A stretch of DNA of 37,363 nucleotides from CAZCBJ01 sp964496705 (GTDB lineage Bacteria; Chloroflexota; Anaerolineae; Anaerolineales; Anaerolineaceae): contig CAZCBJ010000012.1 in assembly GCA_964496705.1 (NCBI GenBank), forward strand, positions 1 through 37,363. Direction: 5' to 3'. Below are positions 1 to 6,473 of the stretch, in pieces; positions within the stretch are counted from its first letter, which is position 1, and every line of letters begins with the position of its first letter. The notes below the pieces were generated by a model that saw only the letters and a list, made by a program, of their open reading frames with translations, was not told the DNA's origin and did not search any database. A program made the translations under genes and the position numbers.

Positions 1-122
1 TCTCCGCAGAAACAAACCACCTCACAACCGTAATTTTCAATTAACCACGGCACAATGACAGAAGTATCCAAACCGCCAGAATAGGCTAACACAACTTTTT
101 TAATGACTGATCTTTGGTGCAT
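1..122 (-). CDS. argG: argininosuccinate synthase, N-terminal part (runs off window)
   Basis: This is the first 40 codons of argininosuccinate synthase, which joins citrulline and aspartate using ATP in arginine synthesis; the rest lies beyond base 1. The translated N-terminus contains KKVVLAYSGGLDTSV, the SGGxDTS pyrophosphate-binding loop of the N-type ATP-pyrophosphatase family, followed by WLIENYGCEVVCFCG as in other ArgG proteins. The ATG at 122-120 follows an AAGGAG ribosome site (129-134) at a 6-base spacing. A rho-independent-type hairpin sits just upstream of that site, and a consensus promoter lies at 306-333, so the gene probably has an attenuated leader (see those entries). Identification is from the conserved loop; the catalytic remainder is not visible. 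Confidence 0.93.
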   Translation of the reverse strand, partial: MHQRSVIKKVVLAYSGGLDTSVIVPWLIENYGCEVVCFCG

Positions 123-146
123 TTTCTTCTCCTTTTCAAAATAAAT

Positions 147-173
147 AAAAAAGCCCCACCAGGAGGTGGGGCT
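147..173 (-). terminator. intrinsic terminator hairpin in the argG leader
   Basis: Read on the minus strand, AGCCCCACC (173-165) and GGTGGGGCT (160-152) form a perfect 9-bp stem with a TCCT loop, followed at once by a T tract (152-147) and then the AT-rich run into the argG ribosome site. It lies between the argG promoter and the argG start, so it can only end transcription before argG, as expected of an attenuator. The structure is seen directly; the regulation is inferred. Confidence 0.8.
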
Positions 174-211
174 GATTAGCCAAGGGGATTTCTGTGTCCA
201 GTTATCTCTGA

Positions 212-298
212 TTAGACAGCAAACATCAATCGCCCAGCCCTCCGGTGACGGGGGTAGCTGGGGATACGACGAGCGCGCAGCGAGACATTAATTGGCAT
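212..298 (-). CDS. putative arginine-rich leader peptide of argG
   Basis: A 28-codon reading frame begins with ATG at 298-296 and ends with TAA at 214-212. The peptide is MPINVSLRARRIPSY followed by PRHRRAGRLMFAV and contains seven arginines (codons CGC, CGT, CGT, CGT, CGG, AGG, CGA), a quarter of its residues. The ATG is the eighth base after the -10 box, so the mRNA would start at or next to it and need no Shine-Dalgarno. Segment 262-257 (CCCAGC) can pair with 238-233 (GCTGGG). The latter region (GGGCT, 240-236) can instead pair with AGCCC of the terminator 5' arm (173-169). This matches a ribosome-stalling attenuator. An overlapping frame from ATG 288-286 has one arginine. Arginine codons also arise by chance in GC-rich DNA, so function is unproven. 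Confidence 0.45.
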   Translation of the reverse strand: MPINVSLRARRIPSYPRHRRAGRLMFAV

Positions 299-305
299 CC
301 AGCCG

Positions 306-333
306 ATTCTAAGGCATTTCACGCAGGTGTCAA
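306..333 (-). promoter_or_regulatory. sigma-70-type promoter of argG leader
   Basis: On the minus strand TTGACA (333-328) and TAGAAT (311-306) are separated by 16 bp, a perfect -35 and a near-perfect -10. The predicted start of transcription is near 299-298, at the first ATG of the leader frame. It lies in the gap after the stop of the upstream M55 peptidase gene, so argG has its own promoter. Confidence 0.8.
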
Positions 334-350
334 GGCTGCCGGAAAAAGTT

Positions 351-1148
351 TCAAAGCACATACCAACTCATCACAAGTAGATCCATATAATTTCTGGATG
401 CAAAGGCAATGGTGAAATCATCAATTACTTTGACCCCTGGGTAAAACGAATGAGTAAATGCATGATGCGCCGATTTATAACGGATCTCAAACTCAAAAAC
501 ATCTGGCATATCAACCTGACAGCGGGTGAGATCGCCCTGAAGGGCACCCAGGACACCAGTATGAATTTTTTCCAGCGCGAGTTTTGGATGTATGTTTACC
601 GTAGCATTTCCCAGTCCAGACTTCACTGCCACAGTATGTATCGCCTTCACCATTTCTTGCGCTGCCTGGCACAATCCCTCATCTCCTGAGACAAACACCA
701 CTGGCACATGTACATAACCAGCTGTAAAAGCGTTTATCATAAATTCCGGCGCAATTTTCCCATTAATTCGAACACTGATTGGTGCGCCGGTCATGGTGTG
801 TGCCAGGGGGTTTCGAGCCACACCAGCCCCGGAATGATAACCAATCATCATTGCCGCATCGAACGTCTCATCCAAACCCTGCATCATGCCGTACGGATGT
901 CCGGACCATCCGCGAATTAATAGCGCTTCTCGTGGAAGCCTTTCTGCCAGAATGTTGCGCCCCGAGCCATGTGCATCTTTAACGACCACCACCTCTGCCC
1001 CTGCATCCAATGCCCCGCGACAAGCTGCAGCTACTTCCAGGCTCATTTGCTCCTGGAATTCGCGATAATCAGCCTTCTCTTTTTCGGTTTCATCCCAATG
1101 CGTGGTGCCCGTGACGCCTTCAATATCAGCGCTGATGAACACTTTCAT
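351..1148 (-). CDS. M55 family D-aminopeptidase (DppA-like)
   Basis: This 265-residue protein belongs to the M55 zinc peptidase family, typified by Bacillus DppA, a self-compartmentalised D-amino-acid-specific aminopeptidase. The N-terminus MKVFISADIEGVTG supplies the expected metal ligands Asp8 and Glu10. VKDAHGSGRN (about residue 60) and GYHSGAG (about residue 104) carry the His ligands. Length matches DppA (about 270). An AGGAGGT ribosome site lies 8 bases before the ATG. The gene stands alone between argG and a divergent membrane glycosyltransferase, with no dipeptide transporter genes nearby, so its role in peptide recycling is inferred from family only. The cytoplasmic location fits the absence of a signal peptide. 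Confidence 0.88.
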   Translation of the reverse strand: MKVFISADIEGVTGTTHWDETEKEKADYREFQEQMSLEVAAACRGALDAGAEVVVVKDAHGSGRNILAERLPREALLIRGWSGHPYGMMQGLDETFDAAMMIGYHSGAGVARNPLAHTMTGAPISVRINGKIAPEFMINAFTAGYVHVPVVFVSGDEGLCQAAQEMVKAIHTVAVKSGLGNATVNIHPKLALEKIHTGVLGALQGDLTRCQVDMPDVFEFEIRYKSAHHAFTHSFYPGVKVIDDFTIAFASRNYMDLLVMSWYVL

Positions 1149-1242
1149 CCTGACCTCCTGAAGATTTACTTTTCGAAGCCAGAGTGTAACATATTCGTGG
1201 ACGCAATTAAGATTTTTTTGCCCTCCAAAATTTTCCGACTGT

Positions 1243-1248
1243 TATAAT
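1243..1248 (+). promoter_or_regulatory. -10 box upstream of the GT-C glycosyltransferase gene
   Basis: A perfect TATAAT lies 28 bases before the ATG at 1277. The only -35 candidate, TTGCCC at 1218-1223, has a long 19-bp spacer, so recognition is probably weak. No clear ribosome site precedes the ATG. Confidence 0.45.
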
Positions 1249-1276
1249 CCCTAAAATAATCTCTCGCGAATCATCT

Positions 1277-2827
1277 ATGCGCAACAAGCCACTTTTACTC
1301 GCGCATTTTCTATCCCTCCCGCCCTACCAGGTCCTCGCGGGTATCCTCGCCCTCTACCTGCTGCTGTTATTTCCCACGATTTCAAGACAAGGCATTTCAT
1401 GGGATGAACAGAACGATCTATGGGTTGCACAGTCTTATCTGCAGCCTGGCGGCTGGCTGACCGGTTCTCCGATCGACCCGTCTCAAACCCGATTGCCCAT
1501 GGCTTTCTCTGCCATATTCATGGCTTTACTTTCCGGTAGCGATTTGTTGATCAGTCGTGCTGCCAGCGTTTTGGTCGGCGGATTGACAATTTTCGGGGTT
1601 TACACTTATGCCAGGCTGCACTTCACCGTCAGGGACGCTCTCCTGGCAAGTTTCCTGTTGGCCATCAATCCGTTTTTCCTCGCCTTTGCCAGGGTCGCTT
1701 TCACAGAAACGGACATTTATCTGGCGTGCGCTTTCATCTGGCTTCTTGTCGCGTTTCATCGCTGGCAGGTCCAACCAACCTGGGGGCATGCAGCGCTGAT
1801 AGGACTGTTGTTCGGCGTTTGTCTTTCGACAAAATTCACTGCCCTTGCAATCCTTCCAGCTGTTTGCATTGGATTTTTTCTTTCAGCCCGTAAGACGCGT
1901 ATCGAAAATTCACCGGATACTCTATCCGCTTTGGTCTTGTTTGTGTTGGTATCGGCGTTGGCTTTTTTCATATTACCTCCAGAGCACTACACCAATCCAG
2001 CAATCTTGGAGAGCATTCTCTGGCGTGGAGAATATGAATTGAAATTCAACCTTTCATTTCGTAAAGAAGCTGCCTCATTGCATGCCTTATGCCTGTTGCT
2101 CAAGCCTTCGCCTCTGCTTGGCGCTAGTCTGCTCATTGGGGCCGTCTTTGCATTCATTAAGCAAAAAACGACCGGTCATCGGCTGCCCTTGATGATCACC
2201 CTGTTCTATACAGGGGGTCTTTTGATATTGCCAATTGCGCAAACATTTTACACCGTTCCATTGCTGCCAATATTATCCTTATTTTCGGCGAACCTGTTGT
2301 TATTTCTTGTACAAAAATCACGCAGAGTAGGAATAGGATTACTGATCATCATCATGGCAGGATGGCTACTTGATATGGTCATATCCTACCCAGACTATCA
2401 TTTGAATGGATATCAATATCTTGGCGATCGTATCATCGCTGGACGATCGTCCATCGGTTACCGGAGTGTAGTGCAGACTCCTTCAGATGGAACCCAACAA
2501 ATATTCGAATGGTTGAACGAACACGCCAGGCCTGGCGAGCGGGTTCTGGCGGCAGTGATTGATTGGCATATAGTCGAATCGTCTGTAAATCGCTCCGATT
2601 ATATTATTGAAAGTGCGTTTGACCGCCCTGTATCTTCACGTCCCGATTATTTTGTCGAGCAAATCAACGCCCTAATATGGCAAGGCTGGGGACTGGATAC
2701 CCCTCGTTTCATCTGGCGTAGACCTTACAACCTGACCTATCTTAAAGAAAACTATCAGAAGGTTTTCTCGGTTCAACGCCGCTTTGGCATCGAGATGGCT
2801 AGCGTTTGGAAAAGAGTTGAACCATAA
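1277..2827 (+). CDS. GT-C fold membrane glycosyltransferase (PMT/ArnT-like, GT39/GT83 type)
   Basis: A 516-residue integral membrane protein with many hydrophobic segments, predicted to transfer a sugar from a polyprenyl-phosphate donor to an acceptor outside the membrane. The first helix (about residues 18-34) is followed by SRQGISWDEQNDLWVAQSYL, where Asp43-Glu44 sits where ArnT and protein O-mannosyltransferases have their catalytic acidic pair in the first external loop. Further helices run to about residue 370, then a soluble C-terminal domain of about 145 residues ending in WKRVEP. The acceptor cannot be told from sequence. The next gene (methyltransferase) starts 42 bases downstream on the same strand and is functionally unrelated. 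Confidence 0.75.
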   Translation: MRNKPLLLAHFLSLPPYQVLAGILALYLLLLFPTISRQGISWDEQNDLWVAQSYLQPGGWLTGSPIDPSQTRLPMAFSAIFMALLSGSDLLISRAASVLVGGLTIFGVYTYARLHFTVRDALLASFLLAINPFFLAFARVAFTETDIYLACAFIWLLVAFHRWQVQPTWGHAALIGLLFGVCLSTKFTALAILPAVCIGFFLSARKTRIENSPDTLSALVLFVLVSALAFFILPPEHYTNPAILESILWRGEYELKFNLSFRKEAASLHALCLLLKPSPLLGASLLIGAVFAFIKQKTTGHRLPLMITLFYTGGLLILPIAQTFYTVPLLPILSLFSANLLLFLVQKSRRVGIGLLIIIMAGWLLDMVISYPDYHLNGYQYLGDRIIAGRSSIGYRSVVQTPSDGTQQIFEWLNEHARPGERVLAAVIDWHIVESSVNRSDYIIESAFDRPVSSRPDYFVEQINALIWQGWGLDTPRFIWRRPYNLTYLKENYQKVFSVQRRFGIEMASVWKRVEP

Positions 2828-2869
2828 CCAGCAGAAGACTGACTGCCAACAAAAATCTTGGATATAGGT

Positions 2870-3580
2870 ATGACTAACATCTCACAGAGTGACGAACGCA
2901 CCAAATACGTGCAAGGTTTATTTTCTCGAATCGCTAAGCGCTACAGATTGATGAACGCCATCATGTCATTTGGTTTTGACCAGCATTGGCGAGACGAAGC
3001 GGTCAAAATACTCGATATTCGATCGGATGATCTCGTCTTGGATGTTGGCTCTGGAACCGGTGATATTGCTTATTGCATTCTAAATCATGATCCTAAAATC
3101 CACGTCATCGCTGTTGATAACAATCCCGACATGATTGCCAATGCTCGCTGCAGGCCTGCTGGAAACCAAATTACATGGGTGATAGCTGATGCAGGTTACT
3201 TACCCTTCCAACGGGAATCTTTTTCCCGGATCATATCGGGCTTTTTATTGAGGAATGTATCTAATCTGGATCTTGCACTATCAGAACAATGCCGGATCGG
3301 CAAGCCTGGCAGTAAATATGTCATCTTGGAGACCACGCCAATTGTTAAGGGTATATTCAAGCCATTAATCTTATTTTATTTAAATTTAATCATCCCCTTG
3401 ATGGGAGAAATAGTCGCCCAAAATCGTGAAGCCTATACTTATTTACCAAATTCTACGATGCATTTTCTTACCGCTGAAATGTTGTCTGCCAGGTTGTCTC
3501 TGATGGGATTAATTCTTACAGGATGTAAACGCTTTATGTTAGGCGGAATAGCTATACATTGGGGGCAAAAACCGCTATGA
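2870..3580 (+). CDS. demethylmenaquinone methyltransferase (MenG/UbiE family)
   Basis: A class I SAM-dependent methyltransferase of the UbiE/COQ5 family, which performs the C-methylation at the end of menaquinone synthesis. Visible signatures are VQGLFSRIAKRYRLMNAIMS near the N-terminus, motif I LDVGSGTGDIAYCIL (about residues 57-71), SGFLLRNVSNLDLAL and the C-terminal GGIAIHWGQKP. The ATG at 2870 is preferred. A TTG at 2858 in frame would add four residues but has no ribosome site. Motifs are looser than in typical MenG (CRIGKPGSKYVILETT in place of the usual RVLKPGG...LETS), so the exact substrate is less certain. The stop at 3578-3580 lies one base from the stop of the convergent gene. No other menaquinone genes are in the window. 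Confidence 0.78.
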   Translation: MTNISQSDERTKYVQGLFSRIAKRYRLMNAIMSFGFDQHWRDEAVKILDIRSDDLVLDVGSGTGDIAYCILNHDPKIHVIAVDNNPDMIANARCRPAGNQITWVIADAGYLPFQRESFSRIISGFLLRNVSNLDLALSEQCRIGKPGSKYVILETTPIVKGIFKPLILFYLNLIIPLMGEIVAQNREAYTYLPNSTMHFLTAEMLSARLSLMGLILTGCKRFMLGGIAIHWGQKPL

Positions 3581-3581
3581 G

Positions 3582-4643
3582 CTACGAGGAAATTATTGTT
3601 ACAGTTGGTCCCGTTGGAGTGTCTGAGACTTCCCACCCTAAACGACCAATCTCGTTGCGAAGTTGGTCCGCTCGCTGCCAATCTAGATTTCGCCGGGCTT
3701 CTTCTCTTTCCTGCAACAAGTTCTGGATATTGAGCGGAATCTTAGAAAAATTCTCCGATCCAGATTTCTCTTCAACAGTCAGCGCCTTTTGCCACACATC
3801 TGGAGGGATTCCTTCGTCCAAAGCTGTCAAATGATGATAATTACCAAATTTATAAATAGGAATTTCACTTCCCGATGAGAAATTTTGCCGAGTAGATCCC
3901 TTTAGTATATGCACGCTGCCCATGCCCGTAACACGGCAGAAGCCAGTCTGCAAATTGAAAAGCAGCGCAGTATGTTCATCCAAGCCAACGACAACTTGCT
4001 CTCCGGGTAGCTGCGTCAGCAAAAACTCAAACCGTTCCTGGCCGATAAAACAGCGGCTGGTATCCAGGTTTCCACCTCCTTCCCGGTTATTCCAATGCGG
4101 GATAAAAACAAGCGCCAGCCCGTAAGGACCGAGTAAATTCAGACCTGGCTTCCAATGGGGATCTTCACCGACTTTAAATATTTCATACACCGGTAATGAC
4201 AAGGAACCCATGGCGATAACCGCTGCGCTGGCAAATACCAACGATGCGCCCAACCGATGCCGGGCTTGTAAAACATGCCAGGCAAGGCTGCCATCTAGCT
4301 GGCGTACTGTATAGCTTGGACTGCCCGGACCAAGAAAAAGCAAATTACTTTGATACAAAGGTTCGATGAGGTCCTGTGAATCCGGGCTGAATTGTGTCCC
4401 TTTTTTTCGTGCCGCTATTTGGTAAACCTTGGGCCTAAAATTTTGCAAACGGGAACTCACGAAAGTTGTCACCCTTTTGGCAACAAATTCCGCATTGGAC
4501 TCAAATCCTGCCGGAGTTTCCATCACACTGATCGTCAACGGCTCATGCAACTGCTTTGCCAGATCCTCAAAGACCTGGCCTCCCGTCTGTGATGTTTCTC
4601 CAGAACCCAACAAACCAATGAGTCCAATCCCCTTATTATCCAT
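3582..4643 (-). CDS. S51/cyanophycinase-like protein with CysS-like C-terminal helix domain
   Basis: A 353-residue two-part protein. Residues 1-290 resemble type 1 glutamine amidotransferase-like serine peptidases (peptidase S51, cyanophycinase). Visible elements are GLIGLLGSGETS at the start, GPGSPSYTVRQL (105-115), a nucleophile-elbow-like FASAAV with Ser139, His183 in IPHWNNREGG and Glu223 in GLDEHTALLF. Residues 308-345 (LLQEREEARRNLDWQRADQL and on to GWEV) match the anticodon-side tail of cysteinyl-tRNA synthetases. The ATG at 4643 is chosen because GSGET begins the conserved domain and a TATAAT lies 6 bases before it; an upstream ATG at 4745 would run through tRNA-Phe. There is no signal peptide. 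The substrate is unknown. Domain assignment is by motif only. Confidence 0.6.
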   Translation of the reverse strand: MDNKGIGLIGLLGSGETSQTGGQVFEDLAKQLHEPLTISVMETPAGFESNAEFVAKRVTTFVSSRLQNFRPKVYQIAARKKGTQFSPDSQDLIEPLYQSNLLFLGPGSPSYTVRQLDGSLAWHVLQARHRLGASLVFASAAVIAMGSLSLPVYEIFKVGEDPHWKPGLNLLGPYGLALVFIPHWNNREGGGNLDTSRCFIGQERFEFLLTQLPGEQVVVGLDEHTALLFNLQTGFCRVTGMGSVHILKGSTRQNFSSGSEIPIYKFGNYHHLTALDEGIPPDVWQKALTVEEKSGSENFSKIPLNIQNLLQEREEARRNLDWQRADQLRNEIGRLGWEVSDTPTGPTVTIISS

Positions 4644-4649
4644 AGGAAG

Positions 4650-4655
4650 ATTATA
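4650..4655 (-). promoter_or_regulatory. -10 box immediately before the S51-like gene (leaderless start)
   Basis: On the minus strand TATAAT is followed by CTTCCT and then the ATG at 4643, a gap of 6 bases. Transcription would therefore begin at or beside the A of the ATG. There is no Shine-Dalgarno. The -35 region falls in the T tract of the tRNA-Phe terminator (TTTTTT, 17-bp spacer) and is poor. Confidence 0.5.
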
Positions 4656-4671
4656 ATAGCTTAACAGGTGG

Positions 4672-4704
4672 AAAAAAAGGTACACCCCTCGTGGCGGGGT
4701 GTAC
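4672..4704 (-). terminator. intrinsic terminator of tRNA-Phe
   Basis: Reading the minus strand, GTACACCCC and GGGGTGTAC (outer bases 4704 and 4680) form a perfect 9-bp stem around a 7-base loop, followed by a run of seven T (4678-4672). It begins 6 bases after the 3' end of tRNA-Phe. Confidence 0.88.
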
Positions 4705-4710
4705 ATGAAG

Positions 4711-4783
4711 TGCCGAGACACAGGATCGAACTGTGGACACCGCAATTTTCAGTCGCGTGCTCTACCAACTGAGCTATCTCGGC
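4711..4783 (-). tRNA. tRNA-Phe (GAA)
   Basis: A 73-nt cloverleaf: acceptor GCCGAGA/TCTCGGC, D arm GCTC...GAGC, anticodon loop CTGAAAA with anticodon GAA, T arm CACAG-TTCGATC-CTGTG, discriminator A. CCA is not encoded. It has its own consensus promoter and terminator, so it is a single-gene unit. Confidence 0.96.
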
Positions 4784-4802
4784 GATCTTTTTGGTGAAAG
4801 CG

Positions 4803-4831
4803 ATTTTACCTGCAACCTTTAACCCTGTCAA
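4803..4831 (-). promoter_or_regulatory. promoter of tRNA-Phe
   Basis: TTGACA (4831-4826) and TAAAAT (4808-4803) on the minus strand with an exact 17-bp spacer, about 20 bases before the mature tRNA 5' end. Confidence 0.85.
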
Positions 4832-4872
4832 GGAAAGCAGAAAATTCGCCTCCTGAAATTGATTCTGTTTAA

Positions 4873-5070
4873 TCCGAATTATTAACGAAGCCAGGAATCA
4901 ACCGACGATTGCATTGGAGCTTTGAAGACCCTGCAGCTTATGACGGCTCAGAAGAAGAAAAGCTGCACAAGTTTCGTGAAGTTCACGATTTTATCAGACA
5001 GCATATGCTCAATCGGCTGTCTAGCGAGACCGTCTCATCACAATTGATCCCAGGTAGCGGGGAGTTCTGA
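4873..5070 (+). pseudogene. 3' remnant of an ArsC/LMW protein tyrosine phosphatase-type gene
   Basis: In frame from a TAA at 4870 to TGA at 5068-5070 the plus strand reads KPGINRRLHWSFEDPAAYDG, then SEEEKLHKFREVHDFIRQHM. This matches the C-terminal end of thioredoxin-type arsenate reductases of the low-molecular-weight phosphatase fold, where HW(G/S)FxDPAA...GSEEEKLxxFRxVRDxI carries the general-acid Asp loop. The N-terminal two thirds, with the CxxNxxRS phosphate-binding loop, are absent: upstream lies tRNA-Phe. No start codon or ribosome site precedes it, so it is a decayed fragment. It fills the otherwise gene-free stretch between tRNA-Phe and the RNase P RNA. Confidence 0.7.
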
Positions 5071-5113
5071 AATCTATTATAAATCCCAAACAACCTGCGG
5101 AATACAAACCAGA

Positions 5114-5527
5114 CCCCAGGTCGATTTGTAAGCCGCATTCTGTCCAGCAGGAGGGTATCCAAAAGGACGGCTCCCACCTGGGCGATCATCTATCTTGGCG
5201 GTGAGTTACCTCCCCGCTCTTGCAGCCTACCCGAGACTCCTGATAACTCAGGGAGACGGGCCGCCTCCCGTCCCAGCTATCATCGCTGGTCCGTTGTCCC
5301 TGCTTGGCCTTGCTCCCGGCGGGGGTTGCCTGGCCGCCGCATCACTGCGAACGCCGGTGGTCTCTTACACCACCTTTTCACCCTTGCTCCGAGTGGAGCG
5401 GTATGTTTCTGTGGCCCGATCCCGCACCTTACGGTACCCCGGGTATTCCCCGGCGCCGTGCCCTGTGGAGTGCAGACTTTCCTCAACTTTACTTTCGTAA
5501 AATCGCGATCACCCAATCGACCTGGGG
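5114..5527 (-). ncRNA. rnpB: RNase P RNA, bacterial type
   Basis: The catalytic RNA of RNase P, which trims tRNA 5' leaders. On the minus strand the 5' end CCCCAGGTCGATT (from 5527) pairs perfectly with the 3' end AATCGACCTGGGG (to 5114), forming the P1 helix. Conserved elements include GAGGAAAGTC near the 5' end (CR-I), ACAGAAACATACCG, GGTGAAAAGGTG with GGTAAGAG-like context in the specificity domain, and GACAGAATGCGGCTTA near the 3' end (CR-V). About 414 nt, a usual size for type A. A 17-bp-spaced promoter directly precedes it. Small open frames inside this region on both strands are not genes. Confidence 0.96.
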
Positions 5528-5534
5528 CAGACTT

Positions 5535-5563
5535 ATCATAACCGGATTGGCCGACCTCGTCAA
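5535..5563 (-). promoter_or_regulatory. promoter of rnpB
   Basis: TTGACG (5563-5558) and TATGAT (5540-5535) on the minus strand, exact 17-bp spacer. Predicted start of transcription coincides with the first base of the P1 helix. Confidence 0.85.
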
Positions 5564-5665
5564 TTCGCGCCGGCAAGGCATCCCAATATCAAACGGAATC
5601 GATCTTACTTGGGTTATAATCAGACGAATTTGCTGGTCATAACATTCGAACCGAGAGGTATTGAT

Positions 5666-6424
5666 ATGCGCACTCCATTAGTCGCCGGAAATTGGAAGAT
5701 GAACAAAACCGTTGAACAGGCGCGTGCAATGGTCGCCGAAATGTTGCCCGAATTACAGAAAATGACCTCTGTCGAACGTGTGATTTGCCCGCCGTTCACA
5801 TCACTGATGGCCCTTAGCGGCGTACTCGAAGGAAGCGGAGTAGGTCTAGGAGCTCAGGATTTGTATTGGGAGAGCGCCGGCGCCTTCACCGGAGAAATTT
5901 CTCCGTCAATGTTAAAGGAATTTTGTCAGTATGTGATCATCGGTCACTCTGAACGGCGTACTCATTTTGGTGAGACTGACCAAACTGTCAATCGCAAGTT
6001 AAAAGCTGCATTGGCAGTGGGATTGATACCAATTGTTTGTATTGGTGAAACGTTGGTTGAAAACGAATCTGGGAAAACCGCAGAAGTGATCATACGCCAA
6101 ACCCGTGAGGGATTGAAAGAGCTAAACGATGAGCAGGCCTCGAAAATTGTCCTGGCATATGAACCCGTTTGGGCAATCGGCACTGGCCGCGCAGCCAGTG
6201 GTGAGGACGCAAATGCTGTGTTGAACGATTTCATTCGCCCGACTATCCATGAGTTGTATGGTGTTTCGATCGCTCAAGGTATGCGGATATTATACGGCGG
6301 TTCAGTAACCGGTTCAAATGCGGCGGAATTCTTTGGTCAACCTGATATTGATGGCGCCCTGGTGGGCGGCGCAAGCCTGAAACCTGCTGACTTCCTCGCC
6401 ATTGTTCGCTCAGCAGAAAAATAA
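5666..6424 (+). CDS. tpiA: triosephosphate isomerase
   Basis: A 252-residue TIM-barrel enzyme interconverting dihydroxyacetone phosphate and glyceraldehyde 3-phosphate in glycolysis and gluconeogenesis. It shows AGNWKMN with catalytic Lys11, IIGHSERR with His94, AYEPVWAIGTG with Glu166 and the phosphate-binding YGGSVTGSNA. Length is standard. The ATG at 5666 follows GAGAGG at a 7-base gap; an in-frame ATG at 5609 would add 19 residues not found in the family. TATAAT at 5615-5620 is a possible -10 box with no good -35. It is divergent from rnpB and is followed by a solute-binding lipoprotein gene 49 bases downstream. Confidence 0.97.
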   Translation: MRTPLVAGNWKMNKTVEQARAMVAEMLPELQKMTSVERVICPPFTSLMALSGVLEGSGVGLGAQDLYWESAGAFTGEISPSMLKEFCQYVIIGHSERRTHFGETDQTVNRKLKAALAVGLIPIVCIGETLVENESGKTAEVIIRQTREGLKELNDEQASKIVLAYEPVWAIGTGRAASGEDANAVLNDFIRPTIHELYGVSIAQGMRILYGGSVTGSNAAEFFGQPDIDGALVGGASLKPADFLAIVRSAEK

Positions 6425-6473
6425 AGGTAAATTCTCAGAGCCTTTCCATTTAGTAGTGCTCTGCCAAATATTC

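Noticed and set aside
226..288. Alternative leader frame MSRCALVVSPATPVTGGLGD before argG
   Set aside because: It overlaps the Arg-rich frame, has one Arg codon only and no ribosome site. It could still be translated, so the choice of frame stays open, but it gives no reason for arginine control.
147..333. T-box riboswitch upstream of argG
   Set aside because: The conserved T-box sequence (AGGGUGGNACCGCG) is absent and the leader of about 175 bases lacks a recognisable specifier stem.
5195..5642. Several overlapping open frames of 70-110 codons on both strands
   Set aside because: They lie inside the RNase P RNA gene and its promoter and have no recognisable protein features.
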